64,000 nt of DNA from Flavobacterium terrigena (GCF_900108955.1 NZ_FNYA01000001.1:62001-126000); one strand, 5' to 3'. Positions 24,836-35,902 are shown, counted from the first letter of the stretch. Notes: a model not told the origin generated them from the sequence alone. A program made the numbers and translations.

Positions 24836-25024
24836 ATGTTTTCACAAGGACAAACCATTTTCGCCATTTTATTTGCAATCACTTTTATTATCATCATTGT
24901 TTTTATGTATTTGAAAGATAAAAGCACTCACAAACAGCAATATAAAGGTGTGAAATGGATATTATTAGGATTTTTATTATTTATTTTGTTCTTATTCTTA
25001 ATTAAAGGCTACATAAAAGAATAA
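24836..25024 (+). CDS. Small two-helix membrane protein
   Basis: The 62-aa protein has helix 1 at about residues 6-25 (IFAILFAITFIIIIVFMYL), a basic loop KDKSTHKQQYKGVK and helix 2 at about 40-58. This short-protein type is widespread in flavobacteria but has no assigned role that I know. It has its own promoter box. The next gene begins 33 bases later with another box, so it may be transcribed separately or together with it. Confidence 0.6.
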   Translation: MFSQGQTIFAILFAITFIIIIVFMYLKDKSTHKQQYKGVKWILLGFLLFILFLFLIKGYIKE

Positions 25025-25030
25025 TTTATT

Positions 25031-25038
25031 TATATTTG
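25031..25038 (+). promoter_or_regulatory. Putative -7 element of the SRPBCC gene
   Basis: TATATTTG, a full match to TAnnTTTG, lies 19 bases before ATG at 25058. Confidence 0.45.
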
Positions 25039-25057
25039 ATTTTTAGAATCAGGCTAA

Positions 25058-26128
25058 ATGAAAATTTTCAAATATTTAACGCTTTTATTTTTACTTTTCC
25101 TTTTGGCATTTGTAGTTTTTGTTGCCACACAACCAGCAACCTATCAAATTACGAAGCAAAAAGAAATTAATTCACCTACATTTGTTGTTTTTGAATACGT
25201 AAACGATTTTTCAAATTGGAGCGATTGGCAACAATTTAATAAAGACGAAAATTTCACGTTTACCACTTCCGAAAATACTATTGGAGAGAAATCATTTGTA
25301 AAATGGGATTCAAATAATAAAATTGCTACGACTTTTGCACAAAAGGATTCTATAGTTCAAGACTATATTGAAAGCTCAAACAAGCAAACACTACATTGGA
25401 AATTCAAAAAAACTAAAACTGGAACTTTAGCTTTAGTTACCATTAAAGGAGATTTAACCTTTAAAGAAAAAATATATTCTGTTTTAAATGGTGGTATTAC
25501 AAGTTATGTTGGACCACAAATTGAAGAAAGTTTAGTAAAAATCAATAATTATTTAGTGAATGAATTAGGCAATTTTGATATTAAAGTACAAGGTTTAGTC
25601 AACCGACCAGAAACAATATTTATTGAGCAAAAAGATTCATGTTTAGTGAAAGATTTCCCTAAGAAATCTAAAGCCTTACTTACTACAATGAAAACCTTTA
25701 TTAAGAACAATGCCATTGAAACTTTAGGTGTTCCGTTTGTTATTTTTTATAACAGTCCGAATGGAAATACAATGAAATATTCGATGTGTGTTCCTGTAAA
25801 AGATGAGATTTTAACCACACCAGAAAGTCAAATTAAAGGCAATCGTTTCGAATCATTTTTAGCTGTTAAAACCATTTTAAAAGGTGATTATTCACATATG
25901 AAAAATGCTTGGTCAAAAGCAAGAAATTATATTGCAGAAAACAAATTTACGGAAGACAAAGCATCTGTTTATTTAGGAATTTATAAAAAATCACTACCTG
26001 AAGTTACTGAACCTTCTAAATGGGAAACTGAAATTTACATTCCAATTGTAAAGAAAAAACCACCTAGAAGAAAAGTGGAGAAAGATAGTACTGCAGCTGC
26101 ACCAACAGAAAATATTGAACTTAAATAA
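25058..26128 (+). CDS. Membrane-anchored SRPBCC protein with GyrI-like domain
   Basis: The 356-aa protein has an N-terminal transmembrane anchor (about residues 7-25). It is followed by a START/polyketide-cyclase-like SRPBCC domain (about 33-170, with FVVFEYVNDFSNWSDWQQF). The second half (about 180-335) resembles the GyrI-like small-molecule-binding fold (GVPFVIFYN, YSMCVPVKDE, FLAVKTILKGDYSHMKNAW). A Lys/Arg/Ala-rich tail ends the protein. Both domains bind hydrophobic or small ligands in relatives. The ligand is unknown. Confidence 0.75.
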   Translation: MKIFKYLTLLFLLFLLAFVVFVATQPATYQITKQKEINSPTFVVFEYVNDFSNWSDWQQFNKDENFTFTTSENTIGEKSFVKWDSNNKIATTFAQKDSIVQDYIESSNKQTLHWKFKKTKTGTLALVTIKGDLTFKEKIYSVLNGGITSYVGPQIEESLVKINNYLVNELGNFDIKVQGLVNRPETIFIEQKDSCLVKDFPKKSKALLTTMKTFIKNNAIETLGVPFVIFYNSPNGNTMKYSMCVPVKDEILTTPESQIKGNRFESFLAVKTILKGDYSHMKNAWSKARNYIAENKFTEDKASVYLGIYKKSLPEVTEPSKWETEIYIPIVKKKPPRRKVEKDSTAAAPTENIELK

Positions 26129-26130
26129 AA

Positions 26131-26628
26131 TTATTTACTCATCTCAATAGTTATCATATTGTTTGTCATTTTTGGACCAAAGCTTTTCACTTTAGTCGTA
26201 CACAAAACATATAAATTATTATTGAAAACCGGAACAATTGTAGTTGGATAACGATTTAAAGTATCGGTAATTTTGATTGCATAACCGTTATCTTCAGGAA
26301 TAAAATTAGCTTTCAATTGTAGTAAATATTGGTCTTCACAAATATTATAAAACCATCTTACTTCCGAATTTACTAAAGTCACTTTGTAGTTTTTCGCAAA
26401 TAATAAACTTTTATCTTTATTGATTAAACTGAACTCATTATTGGTATTTACCACATCATTTCCATTACTATCTACCAAAGTAATTTGTAAACCATCTATA
26501 ATTTTCTTTGTAGATGCATCAATTGGATTCGCAACTAAATACGTTGTAAAATCGTATCCACAATGAGGTAAGCCATCTTGCGAAAAGCTAAAAGTAGTGA
26601 ATAATAAAAATATAATTAATTTCTTCAT
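26131..26628 (-). CDS. Exported protein of unknown function
   Basis: The 165-aa protein has a signal peptide (about residues 1-16, ending FSFS) followed by QDGLPHCGYDFTTYLVANP. The body has a repeated beta-strand pattern and two other Cys (about 108 and 148). It probably has a beta-sandwich fold in the periplasm. No family is recognised. It converges on the SRPBCC gene with only two bases between the stops, and there is no separate terminator in the gap. Confidence 0.5.
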   Translation of the reverse strand: MKKLIIFLLFTTFSFSQDGLPHCGYDFTTYLVANPIDASTKKIIDGLQITLVDSNGNDVVNTNNEFSLINKDKSLLFAKNYKVTLVNSEVRWFYNICEDQYLLQLKANFIPEDNGYAIKITDTLNRYPTTIVPVFNNNLYVLCTTKVKSFGPKMTNNMITIEMSK

Positions 26629-26633
26629 ATATA

Positions 26634-26661
26634 AAAAATGGCTCGCAAATTACGAGCCAAA
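26634..26661 (-). terminator. Terminator of the small cytochrome gene
   Basis: TGGCTCG (26639-26645) and CGAGCCA (26653-26659) form the stem, followed by TTTTTTATAT on the minus strand. It lies 40 bases after the stop at 26700 and six before the next start. Confidence 0.75.
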
Positions 26662-26699
26662 GTTACTTGTATTATTATAAACACACAAATCTATTGAAA

Positions 26700-27041
26700 T
26701 TATGGTGTTGTTAAATAAGCATATATTTTTTCACGGTGTTCATCAGAAATTTTAGCTTTCTTTTGCATACGCAATACAATTGGTGTCCATTCTTCAGTAT
26801 TGAAAGTGTTTGGATCAAACAATTTGTGACATTTAGCACAATTCATTTCATATAAACTTTTTCCTTCAGCTAATGTTTCAGCAGTAGCAACTGGTTTTAA
26901 CGGTTCTACCATAGCAACCATAGCAGCGTCTGTTGCTACAACAACTTCTTTAACTTCTGGAGTTGGCGCTACAGCTTTTTTAGCCGTACAACCATAAGCA
27001 ATTGCCAAAGCAAACAATCCAATAGTAATTTTTGTTTTCAT
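26700..27041 (-). CDS. Small cytochrome c-like lipoprotein
   Basis: The protein is 113 aa from ATG at 27041 (an in-frame ATG at 27086 would add 15 residues before the signal). The signal peptide ends in lipobox IAYGC (Cys18). A Pro/Val/Ala-rich linker leads to a minimal cytochrome c domain (about residues 65-113) with CAKCH (heme attachment), and a Met in VLRMQKKAK as possible distal ligand. It is likely a periplasmic or outer-membrane electron carrier. It lies downstream of the PPIase terminator, so it is a separate unit. Confidence 0.8.
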   Translation of the reverse strand: MKTKITIGLFALAIAYGCTAKKAVAPTPEVKEVVVATDAAMVAMVEPLKPVATAETLAEGKSLYEMNCAKCHKLFDPNTFNTEEWTPIVLRMQKKAKISDEHREKIYAYLTTP

Positions 27042-27067
27042 ATTTTGTTTTTTAGTTATTTCAAATA

Positions 27068-27108
27068 TATAAAAAATCCGTTCCAATTTTGAATCAGAAC
27101 GGATTTTA
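27068..27108 (-). terminator. Terminator of the fused PPIase gene
   Basis: AAATCCGTTC (27074-27083) and GAACGGATTT (27097-27106) are exact 10-base complements, and on the minus strand a T/A-rich run follows. Confidence 0.8.
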
Positions 27109-27137
27109 ACATTTATTTTTTATTTAGCGAATTGCTA

Positions 27138-28070
27138 TTATTTAACGTCCATTAATTCAACATCAAACACTAAAGTTGCATCTGGTGGAATAACTCCTCC
27201 AGCACCATTACTTCCGTATCCTAAGTAAGAAGGAATAACGAAACGCGCTTTATCTCCAACTTGTAACAAAGCGATACCTTCGTCCCAACCTTCAATAACT
27301 TGTCCAACTCCTAATTGAAAATCAATTGGTTGTTTTCTTTTGTATGATGAATCAAATACTTGACCGTTTTCTAAAGCACCTTGATAGTGAACAGAAACTT
27401 TTTTACCTTTTTCAGCTTGTTTTCCATTACCTTTTTGGATAATTTGGTAACGTAAACCACTTTCTGTTTTTGAAAAACCAGCAGCTAATTTTTCCATAGC
27501 CGCTTCAGCCGCTTGTTTTTGCTCTAAAATTCTTTTTTCACGAGAACCTTCAAACGTTCTAAATGCTTCAATTGCATTCCACTTTTCAGCTTCAGCACCA
27601 ACTCTAATGATTTCAATAGAATCTAAAGAATCATTTCCAGCTACAGCATCAACAACATCTTGTCCTTCTACAACATGACCAAAAACAGTATGTTTACCAT
27701 CTAACCAATTTGTTGGAACGTGTGTAATGAAAAACTGAGAACCATTAGTTCCAGGTCCAGCATTAGCCATAGACAAAACTCCTGGTTTGTCATGTCTTAA
27801 TTCTGGGTGAAATTCATCATCAAATTGGTAACCTGGTCCACCAGTTCCTTGTCCTTGTGGGCAACCACCTTGGATCATGAAATCTGGAATAACTCTATGG
27901 AATTTTAAACCATTATAATATGGTTGTCCCATTGGTTTCGCTTTGTTTTCTAACTGACCTTCAGCTAAACCTACAAAGTTTCCAACTGTTCCAGGTGTTT
28001 TATCGTGAGTTAACTTTACTAAAATTGAACCTTTTGCTGTATTAAATTTAGCGTAAATTCCGTCTTGCAT
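27138..28070 (-). CDS. Fused cyclophilin-FKBP peptidyl-prolyl isomerase
   Basis: The protein is 310 aa from [14 protein letters not shown]. The upstream frame to 28139 overlaps the promoter and is not used. Residues about 5-165 form a cyclophilin domain with [25 protein letters not shown] and [23 protein letters not shown]. Residues about 200-310 form an FKBP domain, with [31 protein letters not shown] and [31 protein letters not shown]. Both active sites look complete. There is no signal peptide, so it acts in the cytoplasm. Such dual-family immunophilins are known from flavobacteria. Confidence 0.93.
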   Translation of the reverse strand: MQDGIYAKFNTAKGSILVKLTHDKTPGTVGNFVGLAEGQLENKAKPMGQPYYNGLKFHRVIPDFMIQGGCPQGQGTGGPGYQFDDEFHPELRHDKPGVLSMANAGPGTNGSQFFITHVPTNWLDGKHTVFGHVVEGQDVVDAVAGNDSLDSIEIIRVGAEAEKWNAIEAFRTFEGSREKRILEQKQAAEAAMEKLAAGFSKTESGLRYQIIQKGNGKQAEKGKKVSVHYQGALENGQVFDSSYKRKQPIDFQLGVGQVIEGWDEGIALLQVGDKARFVIPSYLGYGSNGAGGVIPPDATLVFDVELMDVK

Positions 28071-28094
28071 TGCTTTTATTTTTAAATTAAAGTG

Positions 28095-28102
28095 CAAATT
28101 TA
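28095..28102 (-). promoter_or_regulatory. Putative -7 element of the PPIase gene
   Basis: TAAATTTG on the minus strand lies 25 bases before ATG at 28070. It supports that start over the longer open frame. Confidence 0.5.
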
Positions 28103-28115
28103 CTACTTTTTTAAC

Positions 28116-28123
28116 TATATTTG
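28116..28123 (+). promoter_or_regulatory. Putative -7 element of the methyltransferase gene
   Basis: TATATTTG lies 32 bases before ATG at 28155. It is divergent to the PPIase box, with only 13 bases between them. Confidence 0.5.
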
Positions 28124-28154
28124 ATTGGTTTATAAGCAAAAATTACATCTCAAA

Positions 28155-28955
28155 ATGAATTCAGAAAATTACCTTCAAATCAATAAGCAGACTTGGAATA
28201 ATAAAGTTGCTGTTCATGTTGATTCCGATTTTTACGAACAAGAAAATTTCATAAACGGAAAAATCACTTTACCACAAACCGATTTAGACGCACTGGGCAA
28301 TGTTTCTGGAAAACGAATTTTACACTTACAATGTCATTTTGGTCAAGATAGTTTGTCTTTGGCTCGATTAGGGGCAAAAGTTACAGGAATTGATTTCTCT
28401 GAAGAAGCTGTTGCCAAAGCCAAAGCATTAAATGATAAATTAGGTTTAGATGCCGAATTTATCTGTTGCGACGTCTACGATACTTTACAACACATTTCCG
28501 AAAAATATGATATTGTGTACACAAGTTATGGAACAATTGGTTGGTTACCCGATTTAGATAAATGGGCTTCCGAAATTTCTGGTGCACTAAAACCTAATGG
28601 AAAATTTGTCTTTTTCGAATTTCATCCTGTGGTTTGGATGTATGATAATGATTTTAACGAAGTCTTCTACAATTACTTTAAATCGGAACCTATTCTTGAA
28701 GAAGAAACAGGAACTTATGCTGACAAATCTGCTGCAATTGAAAACAACACAATTACTTGGAATCATAGTTTAAGTGAAGTACTTCAATCTCTTATAAAAC
28801 AAAACATTATAATTAAAAATTTTGAAGAATTTGACTACTCACATTATAACTGTTTTAGTCATACGGAAGAATTTGAACCTGGCAAATTTCGTATTCAAAA
28901 ATTCGGAAATAAAATCCCAATGATGTATTCCATTGTTGGAGAATTAGAAAATTAA
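28155..28955 (+). CDS. Class I SAM-dependent methyltransferase
   Basis: The protein is 266 aa from ATG at 28155 (an upstream in-frame ATG at 28125 abuts the promoter box). The Rossmann methyltransferase motifs are in order: RILHLQCHFGQDSLSLARLG (motif I variant, about residues 47-66), VTGIDFSEEAVAKAKAL, AEFICCDVYDTL, and YDIVYTSYGTIGWLPDLDKW. The HFGQDS form of motif I is typical of a Bacteroidota subgroup. The substrate is not known. A DUF1569 gene follows after 20 bases. Confidence 0.9.
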   Translation: MNSENYLQINKQTWNNKVAVHVDSDFYEQENFINGKITLPQTDLDALGNVSGKRILHLQCHFGQDSLSLARLGAKVTGIDFSEEAVAKAKALNDKLGLDAEFICCDVYDTLQHISEKYDIVYTSYGTIGWLPDLDKWASEISGALKPNGKFVFFEFHPVVWMYDNDFNEVFYNYFKSEPILEEETGTYADKSAAIENNTITWNHSLSEVLQSLIKQNIIIKNFEEFDYSHYNCFSHTEEFEPGKFRIQKFGNKIPMMYSIVGELEN

Positions 28956-28975
28956 AATCTATAAAATTATATAAA

Positions 28976-29425
28976 ATGAAATCAATTTTTAACCCAACTG
29001 ACAATCAAGAAATTATTAGCAGAATTAATTCGTTAAGCTCAGAATCTCAGGCAAAATGGGGTAAAATGAGTGTGGATCAAATGTTAAGTCATTGCATTGC
29101 TCCTATTGATATTGCTTTTGGAAATTCAAGTCTTAAAGCGAGTTTTTTGATGCAAATTTTAGGAAAAATGGTAAAAGCAAAAATGTTGAAACAAGATATT
29201 TTTAAGAAAAATAGTCCAACTGCTCCATCATTTATTAGAACTGAAAAATATGATTTTGAAGCTACAAAAAATGAATTAATAGGAAAAATTCAGCAATTTG
29301 AAAAAGAAGGACACGCAGTAATTAAAAACACAAAACATCCTTTCTTTGGCACGATGACGTATCAAGAATGGGATCGTTTACAATTTATGCACCTAAATCA
29401 TCATTTAGAACAATTTGGAGTTTAA
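28976..29425 (+). CDS. DUF1569 (DinB-like) protein
   Basis: The 149-aa protein matches the DUF1569 pattern: SQAKWGKMSVDQMLSHCIAPIDIAFGN near residues 24-50, and a C-terminal HPFFGTMTYQEWDRLQFMHLNHHLEQFG. The conserved His in LSHC, and the HLNHHxxQFG end, are as in DinB-type four-helix metal-binding proteins. The function is unknown. It is 20 bases after the methyltransferase gene and probably in the same transcript. Confidence 0.85.
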   Translation: MKSIFNPTDNQEIISRINSLSSESQAKWGKMSVDQMLSHCIAPIDIAFGNSSLKASFLMQILGKMVKAKMLKQDIFKKNSPTAPSFIRTEKYDFEATKNELIGKIQQFEKEGHAVIKNTKHPFFGTMTYQEWDRLQFMHLNHHLEQFGV

Positions 29426-29455
29426 AAAAAGTTATGAGTTATGACTTGTGAGTTG

Positions 29456-29463
29456 TAACTTTG
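29456..29463 (+). promoter_or_regulatory. Putative -7 element of trmD
   Basis: TAACTTTG matches TAnnTTTG and lies 22 bases before ATG at 29486. It sits at the end of a GTTATGAGTTATGACTTGTGAGTTG low-complexity stretch. Confidence 0.45.
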
Positions 29464-29485
29464 CACTTCAAATAAATAAAAAGCT

Positions 29486-30163
29486 ATGCGCGTAGATATA
29501 ATCACTGTTTTACCTGAATTAATAAGAAGTCCGTTTGAAGGTTCTATGATGAGAAGAGCCATTGATAAAGGCTTCGTAGAAGTTCATTTTCATAATTTAC
29601 GCGATTATAGCACGAACAAACAAAAAAGTGTTGACGATTATCAATTTGGCGGTGGCGCTGGAATGGTGATGAATATTCAACCAATTGACGATTGTATTAC
29701 GAAATTAAAAAGCGAACGCGAATACGACGAAATCATTTACATGACGCCAGACGGAGAAACGCTAAACCAAAAAATGGCGAATTCCATGTCGATGTTAGGA
29801 AATTTAATCATTTTGTGTGGGCATTATAAAGGTGTAGACCAACGTGTGCGTGATTTACATATTACGAAAGAAATTTCAATTGGCGATTATGTTTTATCTG
29901 GTGGCGAATTAGGAGCCGTAATTTTATGCGATGCCTTATTCCGATTGATTCCTGGTGTGTTGAGTAATGAAACTTCAGCCTTAACAGATAGTTTTCAAGA
30001 TAATTTGTTGTCACCACCAATTTATACACGTCCAGCTGAATATAAAGGCATGAAAATTCCGGATATTTTATTGAGCGGTAATTTCCCAGAAATAGAAAAA
30101 TGGCGCGAACAAAAAGCCTACGAACATACAAAAGAAAGACGACCAGACTTATTGGAGGAGTAA
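29486..30163 (+). CDS. trmD: tRNA (guanine-37-N1)-methyltransferase
   Basis: The 225-aa SPOUT-class enzyme makes m1G at position 37 of tRNAs to prevent frameshifting. Marks are the start [35 protein letters not shown] (about residues 51-68), [13 protein letters not shown] (about 111-123), the knot region [17 protein letters not shown] with the catalytic Asp in LTDSF, and the C-terminal [23 protein letters not shown]. The length is usual. It ends in a bidirectional terminator. Confidence 0.97.
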   Translation: MRVDIITVLPELIRSPFEGSMMRRAIDKGFVEVHFHNLRDYSTNKQKSVDDYQFGGGAGMVMNIQPIDDCITKLKSEREYDEIIYMTPDGETLNQKMANSMSMLGNLIILCGHYKGVDQRVRDLHITKEISIGDYVLSGGELGAVILCDALFRLIPGVLSNETSALTDSFQDNLLSPPIYTRPAEYKGMKIPDILLSGNFPEIEKWREQKAYEHTKERRPDLLEE

Positions 30164-30194
30164 AATATTTACGATTTACAATTTTAGATATACG

Positions 30195-30226
30195 AAAAAT
30201 CCCGAGCTTATAACTCGGGATTTTTT
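30195..30226. terminator. Bidirectional terminator between trmD and the TonB receptor
   Basis: ATCCCGAG (30199-30206) and CTCGGGAT (30214-30221) form the stem, flanked by A and T runs. The same stem occurs at 32608-32641 on the other side of the receptor gene. Confidence 0.88.
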
Positions 30227-30247
30227 ATTTGTAATAGTAAGATTTTC

Positions 30248-32551
30248 TTATTTAATATCAAGTGGAATTCTAACACCAATTGCTATATTTAAACCTGGTT
30301 CAGAAATTCCAAATTGTCTGAAACGCGACATGTGATTGACATATTCTTTATCCAACACATTGTTTGCAGTTAAAGTAATTTCTGTTTTCTTATATGTTGT
30401 AAAAAGTCCGAAATTTAATAACGAATAACCTTTCGTTTTTAACTCATTTTCCTCAATCTTATTTTGAGCGAATGTATAAGGAACACTCACATTAAATGAT
30501 GTTTTCGAGAATTTTCTAAAATCGTTGAAATTAAAATAAATTGTGTTAGTTAATTTAGTTGGCGACATCATTGGTAAGAAAGAATCATTATCTGTTCTTT
30601 TACCTTCTAAAATGGCATATTTAGTTTCAAATCGGAACCATTTTACTGTTTTTGGATGAATATCTAAGCGTGCTTCACCACCGGTTAATTCGGCATTTGT
30701 TTGATAATATTTATATTCTGAAACTAATTCTGAAGGATTTGTATTATTTGGCACTAAATTTCCTGTTGGAGCAATAAATATATAATTGCAAATAGAATTA
30801 AAAAAATAAGAACCCTCAATAGTAACAGATGAAGTCACATAAGTTGCATTGAAATCAAATTGATTGTTATATTCTTTTTCAAAATTTGCATTTCCAACTT
30901 CAAATCTTCTCGATTCCAATTTATATCCATTTGTAGTTAATTCATTTAAATTTGGCGAGCGATATCCTTTTGCCAAACTTGTTCTTAATGTTAAACTATT
31001 TGCAATCGTGTAAGCTAATCCTACAGAAGAACTCACATTTTCATATGATTTAGATATTGCCGGAATGGCATAATTTACACTTGATGTGTTTTCAGTATCT
31101 AATTGTCTTGAATCATATCGTGTTCCGACAGTAAAATTGAAATTTTTATAATCAAATTTACTTACTGCAAAAAAACCTAAATCGTTTACAGCTGCATCTG
31201 GAATCAATATAGTTGCGGTTCCATTATTGTTTTTGTTATTTTGAAACATCCCTTGTGAACCAATAATTGTGCTAAAATTATTCCATTTTGGCGCATACCA
31301 TTTTACGTTATAAGTTACAGTCTGCAAAGTCATATCAACATACTTATAGCCTTTTTTTACACCAGCAAGTTCTTCATTTTCTGCACGATGATTGTTTTGA
31401 TATCCTACAATGACATCAAATTTAGATTTACCTGTTAGAAACGTTGAAGTTGATGTTAATCTGTGATCCACTACTGCATGAAACGGTGCTTCAATTTCGA
31501 ATGGATATTTTTCTTTTTCGTTTACATCTGTGTTGATTAATTCCCCGTTTGGACCAAAAGAAATGTCTTTTCCATCTAAAATTCCAAAAAAAGCTTGGTT
31601 ATAATTGTACGATATATTAGTTGAACCCCATTTTCTATCTGTACCAATATATGTTTTTAAACCATATTCTAACAAACGCGTATTTGGTGTTCTGAAAGAT
31701 TGATTGTTTATGAAATAATCAGAATATAATTTTCCTAATGCACTAACACCCCAATTGTATTTTTCTTTGGCGCCATCAACATTTGCCAAAGCTCTCCAAC
31801 CTAAATTATTAGAAGACATTGATGAAAAATAAGATCCTTTAGTCGTTCCAACTGCTGCTGGTTTTGATTTTACGAAATTTATGACTCCGCCCATAGCTTC
31901 CGGACCAAATAATAAACTTTCTGGTCCTTTTATGACTTCAATTCTTTCTACACCATTTTCATTAACACCAATTCCGTGTTCATCATCCCATTGTTGTGTT
32001 TCAAAACGAACACCATCAATAACAGTTAATACTCTATTACTTGATAAACCTCTAATTACTGGTCGTGAAATTAATGTTCCAGTAGTAGTGGCATCAATTC
32101 CTGGAATCTTATTTATAACATCCATAATGGTGAAACCACCAACTTTTTGAATGTCTTTACTATCAGCAATATCTACTTTGAACGTATTGTTTTTTTGCTC
32201 ATTTATGAATGAATTTGAAACCACAATTTTATTAATTTCAATAACTTGATTTTCCAATTGAACATCTAATTGAATTTCATTAAATTGAGAATTCACTGGA
32301 ACTTGTTTTACAAATGACTCATAGCCAACATGTGAAAATTGAAGTTGAATGTTACCTTTTGCTTTTAATATTACAGCGTAATTTCCAGATTCATCAGTAG
32401 TTACACCTTTATTTAATTCACTAATAAAAACATAAACATTTGAGATTGGATTGTTTGTAATTTTATCTGAGACAAAACCTTTTATAGTAGTTTGAGAGAA
32501 GGAATTTTGCATGACGAATAAAACAAAAATCCATTTTAGTAGGTTATTCAT
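30248..32551 (-). CDS. TonB-dependent outer-membrane receptor
   Basis: The 767-aa protein has a signal peptide (about residues 1-19), then a CarboxypepD_reg-like beta-sandwich domain (about 22-105, TIKGFVSDKITNNPISNVYVFI), a plug domain (about 120-235, with VIDGVRFETQQWDDEHGIGVNENGVERIEVIKGPESLLFGPEAMGGVINFV), and a 22-strand barrel ending in GVRIPLDI. It imports a bulky ligand with energy from TonB. The DDEHG motif in the plug is typical of the CirA/BtuB-like zinc or siderophore receptors. No substrate genes are adjacent, and no SusD follows, so the ligand stays open. Confidence 0.93.
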   Translation of the reverse strand: MNNLLKWIFVLFVMQNSFSQTTIKGFVSDKITNNPISNVYVFISELNKGVTTDESGNYAVILKAKGNIQLQFSHVGYESFVKQVPVNSQFNEIQLDVQLENQVIEINKIVVSNSFINEQKNNTFKVDIADSKDIQKVGGFTIMDVINKIPGIDATTTGTLISRPVIRGLSSNRVLTVIDGVRFETQQWDDEHGIGVNENGVERIEVIKGPESLLFGPEAMGGVINFVKSKPAAVGTTKGSYFSSMSSNNLGWRALANVDGAKEKYNWGVSALGKLYSDYFINNQSFRTPNTRLLEYGLKTYIGTDRKWGSTNISYNYNQAFFGILDGKDISFGPNGELINTDVNEKEKYPFEIEAPFHAVVDHRLTSTSTFLTGKSKFDVIVGYQNNHRAENEELAGVKKGYKYVDMTLQTVTYNVKWYAPKWNNFSTIIGSQGMFQNNKNNNGTATILIPDAAVNDLGFFAVSKFDYKNFNFTVGTRYDSRQLDTENTSSVNYAIPAISKSYENVSSSVGLAYTIANSLTLRTSLAKGYRSPNLNELTTNGYKLESRRFEVGNANFEKEYNNQFDFNATYVTSSVTIEGSYFFNSICNYIFIAPTGNLVPNNTNPSELVSEYKYYQTNAELTGGEARLDIHPKTVKWFRFETKYAILEGKRTDNDSFLPMMSPTKLTNTIYFNFNDFRKFSKTSFNVSVPYTFAQNKIEENELKTKGYSLLNFGLFTTYKKTEITLTANNVLDKEYVNHMSRFRQFGISEPGLNIAIGVRIPLDIK

Positions 32552-32607
32552 TAGGTTAAATTTTAATTTTGGGTTTTCAAAAATACAATAATATTTAATT
32601 CGATTAC

Positions 32608-32641
32608 AAAAAAAAATCCCGAGTCTAAACTCGGGATTTTC
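32608..32641 (-). terminator. Terminator of the ABC-F gene
   Basis: AATCCCGAG (32615-32623) and CTCGGGATT (32630-32638) form a nine-base stem; a long T-run follows on the minus strand. It insulates the receptor gene from the ABC-F gene upstream. Confidence 0.85.
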
Positions 32642-32682
32642 TGAAAATATATTATCGTAAATCTAAAATCTGTAATCGTAAA

Positions 32683-34314
<1,632 letters not shown>

Positions 34315-34425
34315 TTAATTTGCGGCAAAATTAACAAAAATGTGCGAGTTTTCACAGTTTTTATTTTTATAATTCTGTTAAGTATTTTTAACGTCATATT
34401 AACACGATTACTATTTTTATTCAAA

Positions 34426-34433
34426 TATATTTG
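34426..34433 (+). promoter_or_regulatory. Putative -7 element of the TlpA-like gene
   Basis: TATATTTG lies 22 bases before ATG at 34456 and inside the longer open frame, which supports the downstream start. Confidence 0.5.
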
Positions 34434-34455
34434 TTACGTTAATAAAAACGCCCCT

Positions 34456-35859
34456 ATGCTAAAAAAATACTCTTATATTAATTTTATATTACTTTCAATT
34501 CTACTTACATCGATGACCTCATGTAAAGATGGCATGATTGGCGGCAATCAAGTAGCTTATTTTGGTGGTGAAATTGAGAATCCAAAAAGTAATTTTATTG
34601 TTTTCATGAAAAACGATAAAGTTATTGATACTTTTTATTTAGATAAAGAAAATCGCTTTTTCCATAAATTCGATTCATTAACTCCAGGATTATATAGTTT
34701 TAAAGACGAAGCAGAATATCAATATGTGTTTTTTGACAAGAACGATAGTATTATGGTTCGTTTAAACAGCAATGATTTTGACAACACTTTAATGTTTTGT
34801 GGACGTGGCGATGAAAAAAATAATTTCATGATGGAGTTATTTTTGAAAGACGAAAACTTAAAAAACAATATGTTTGGAATGTATGAAAAAGACGAAAAAT
34901 TCTTTTCAAAATATATTGATTCCTCTTATCAAAATACAACAAAATTATACAACAAAAGAAAATCGTTTATTAACTGGTCTGAAGAGTTTGATGAAATTGC
35001 AAAAGCGAATATCGAATTGAATTACGCCTACAAAAAAGAGATTTATCCAATCATATATGAATTCAAAACAGGTAAAAGTATCAAAACTAATTTACCAAAA
35101 TCGTACTATAGTTATAGAAAGAAAATCGATGTAAACAAACCTAGTTTATTGCATTATATTCCATTTATTAATTATATGACGAGTATGTTGAATAATATTG
35201 TTTTAACAGATTCTAAAGGTCATTTGGATGATATGAGTTTAGAAAACAATATTAAAAAACTACAAATTGCCGATACTCTAATTAGAGACAAACACGTTAA
35301 AGATTTAGTAATTAATAATGTGGCTAATATGTATTTATTATCGGATCAATGTTCCATAAATAATGGGAAGTTTTTTAGTTTATATTCTAAAATAGTTTCA
35401 GATCCCAAATTGAAAGCGGATGTAATGCAAACTGCTGAAACCATTAAGAAACTTAAATGCAATAGTATTTTACCAGATGTTACTTTGTTCGATGTGAATA
35501 ATAAGCCTGTAAAAATTAAAGACTTACTAACTAAGAAAACCATTATTTATTTTTGGACAAAACAAGCAGAATCACATGCTATTTATTCTCATAAAAAAGT
35601 AGATGAACTTAAAACGAAATATCCAGATATTCAATTCATTGCTGTGAACATTCATAATTCACAAAATGATTGGGTAAAGGAAATTAAAGAGAAAAACTTT
35701 ACGAATTCTATTGAATTAAGAGCTCCAAATTTTGAAGAACTGAAAGACAAATGGGTAATTAATAAAGTATATAGAACGATGCTTATAAATAAAAATGGTT
35801 CTATAAATAATGCATTTGTGAGTATGTTTGATGCAAACTTTGAAAGTTATTTGAAATAA
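34456..35859 (+). CDS. TlpA-like lipoprotein lacking the CxxC motif
   Basis: The protein is 467 aa from ATG at 34456 (the frame is open upstream to 34342). It has lipobox LTSMTSC. A DUF4369-like beta domain follows (about residues 30-110, VAYFGGEIENPKSN), then a helical middle part. The C-terminal thioredoxin/TlpA fold (about 330-467) begins LPDVTLFDVNNKPVKIKDL. The redox site expected after YFW reads TKQAESH, with no cysteines, so the fold is probably not a thiol oxidoreductase and may act as a binding or scaffold module. It is a single gene with its own promoter and terminator. Confidence 0.8.
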   Translation: MLKKYSYINFILLSILLTSMTSCKDGMIGGNQVAYFGGEIENPKSNFIVFMKNDKVIDTFYLDKENRFFHKFDSLTPGLYSFKDEAEYQYVFFDKNDSIMVRLNSNDFDNTLMFCGRGDEKNNFMMELFLKDENLKNNMFGMYEKDEKFFSKYIDSSYQNTTKLYNKRKSFINWSEEFDEIAKANIELNYAYKKEIYPIIYEFKTGKSIKTNLPKSYYSYRKKIDVNKPSLLHYIPFINYMTSMLNNIVLTDSKGHLDDMSLENNIKKLQIADTLIRDKHVKDLVINNVANMYLLSDQCSINNGKFFSLYSKIVSDPKLKADVMQTAETIKKLKCNSILPDVTLFDVNNKPVKIKDLLTKKTIIYFWTKQAESHAIYSHKKVDELKTKYPDIQFIAVNIHNSQNDWVKEIKEKNFTNSIELRAPNFEELKDKWVINKVYRTMLINKNGSINNAFVSMFDANFESYLK

Positions 35860-35902
35860 AATTATAAGATGCTAAAACTAGTTCAGCATGACAAAATAAA
35901 TA

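Noticed and set aside
31881..32150. 89-aa plus-strand frame inside the TonB receptor
   Set aside because: It is a Pro/Ser/Thr-rich antisense shadow of the plug domain.
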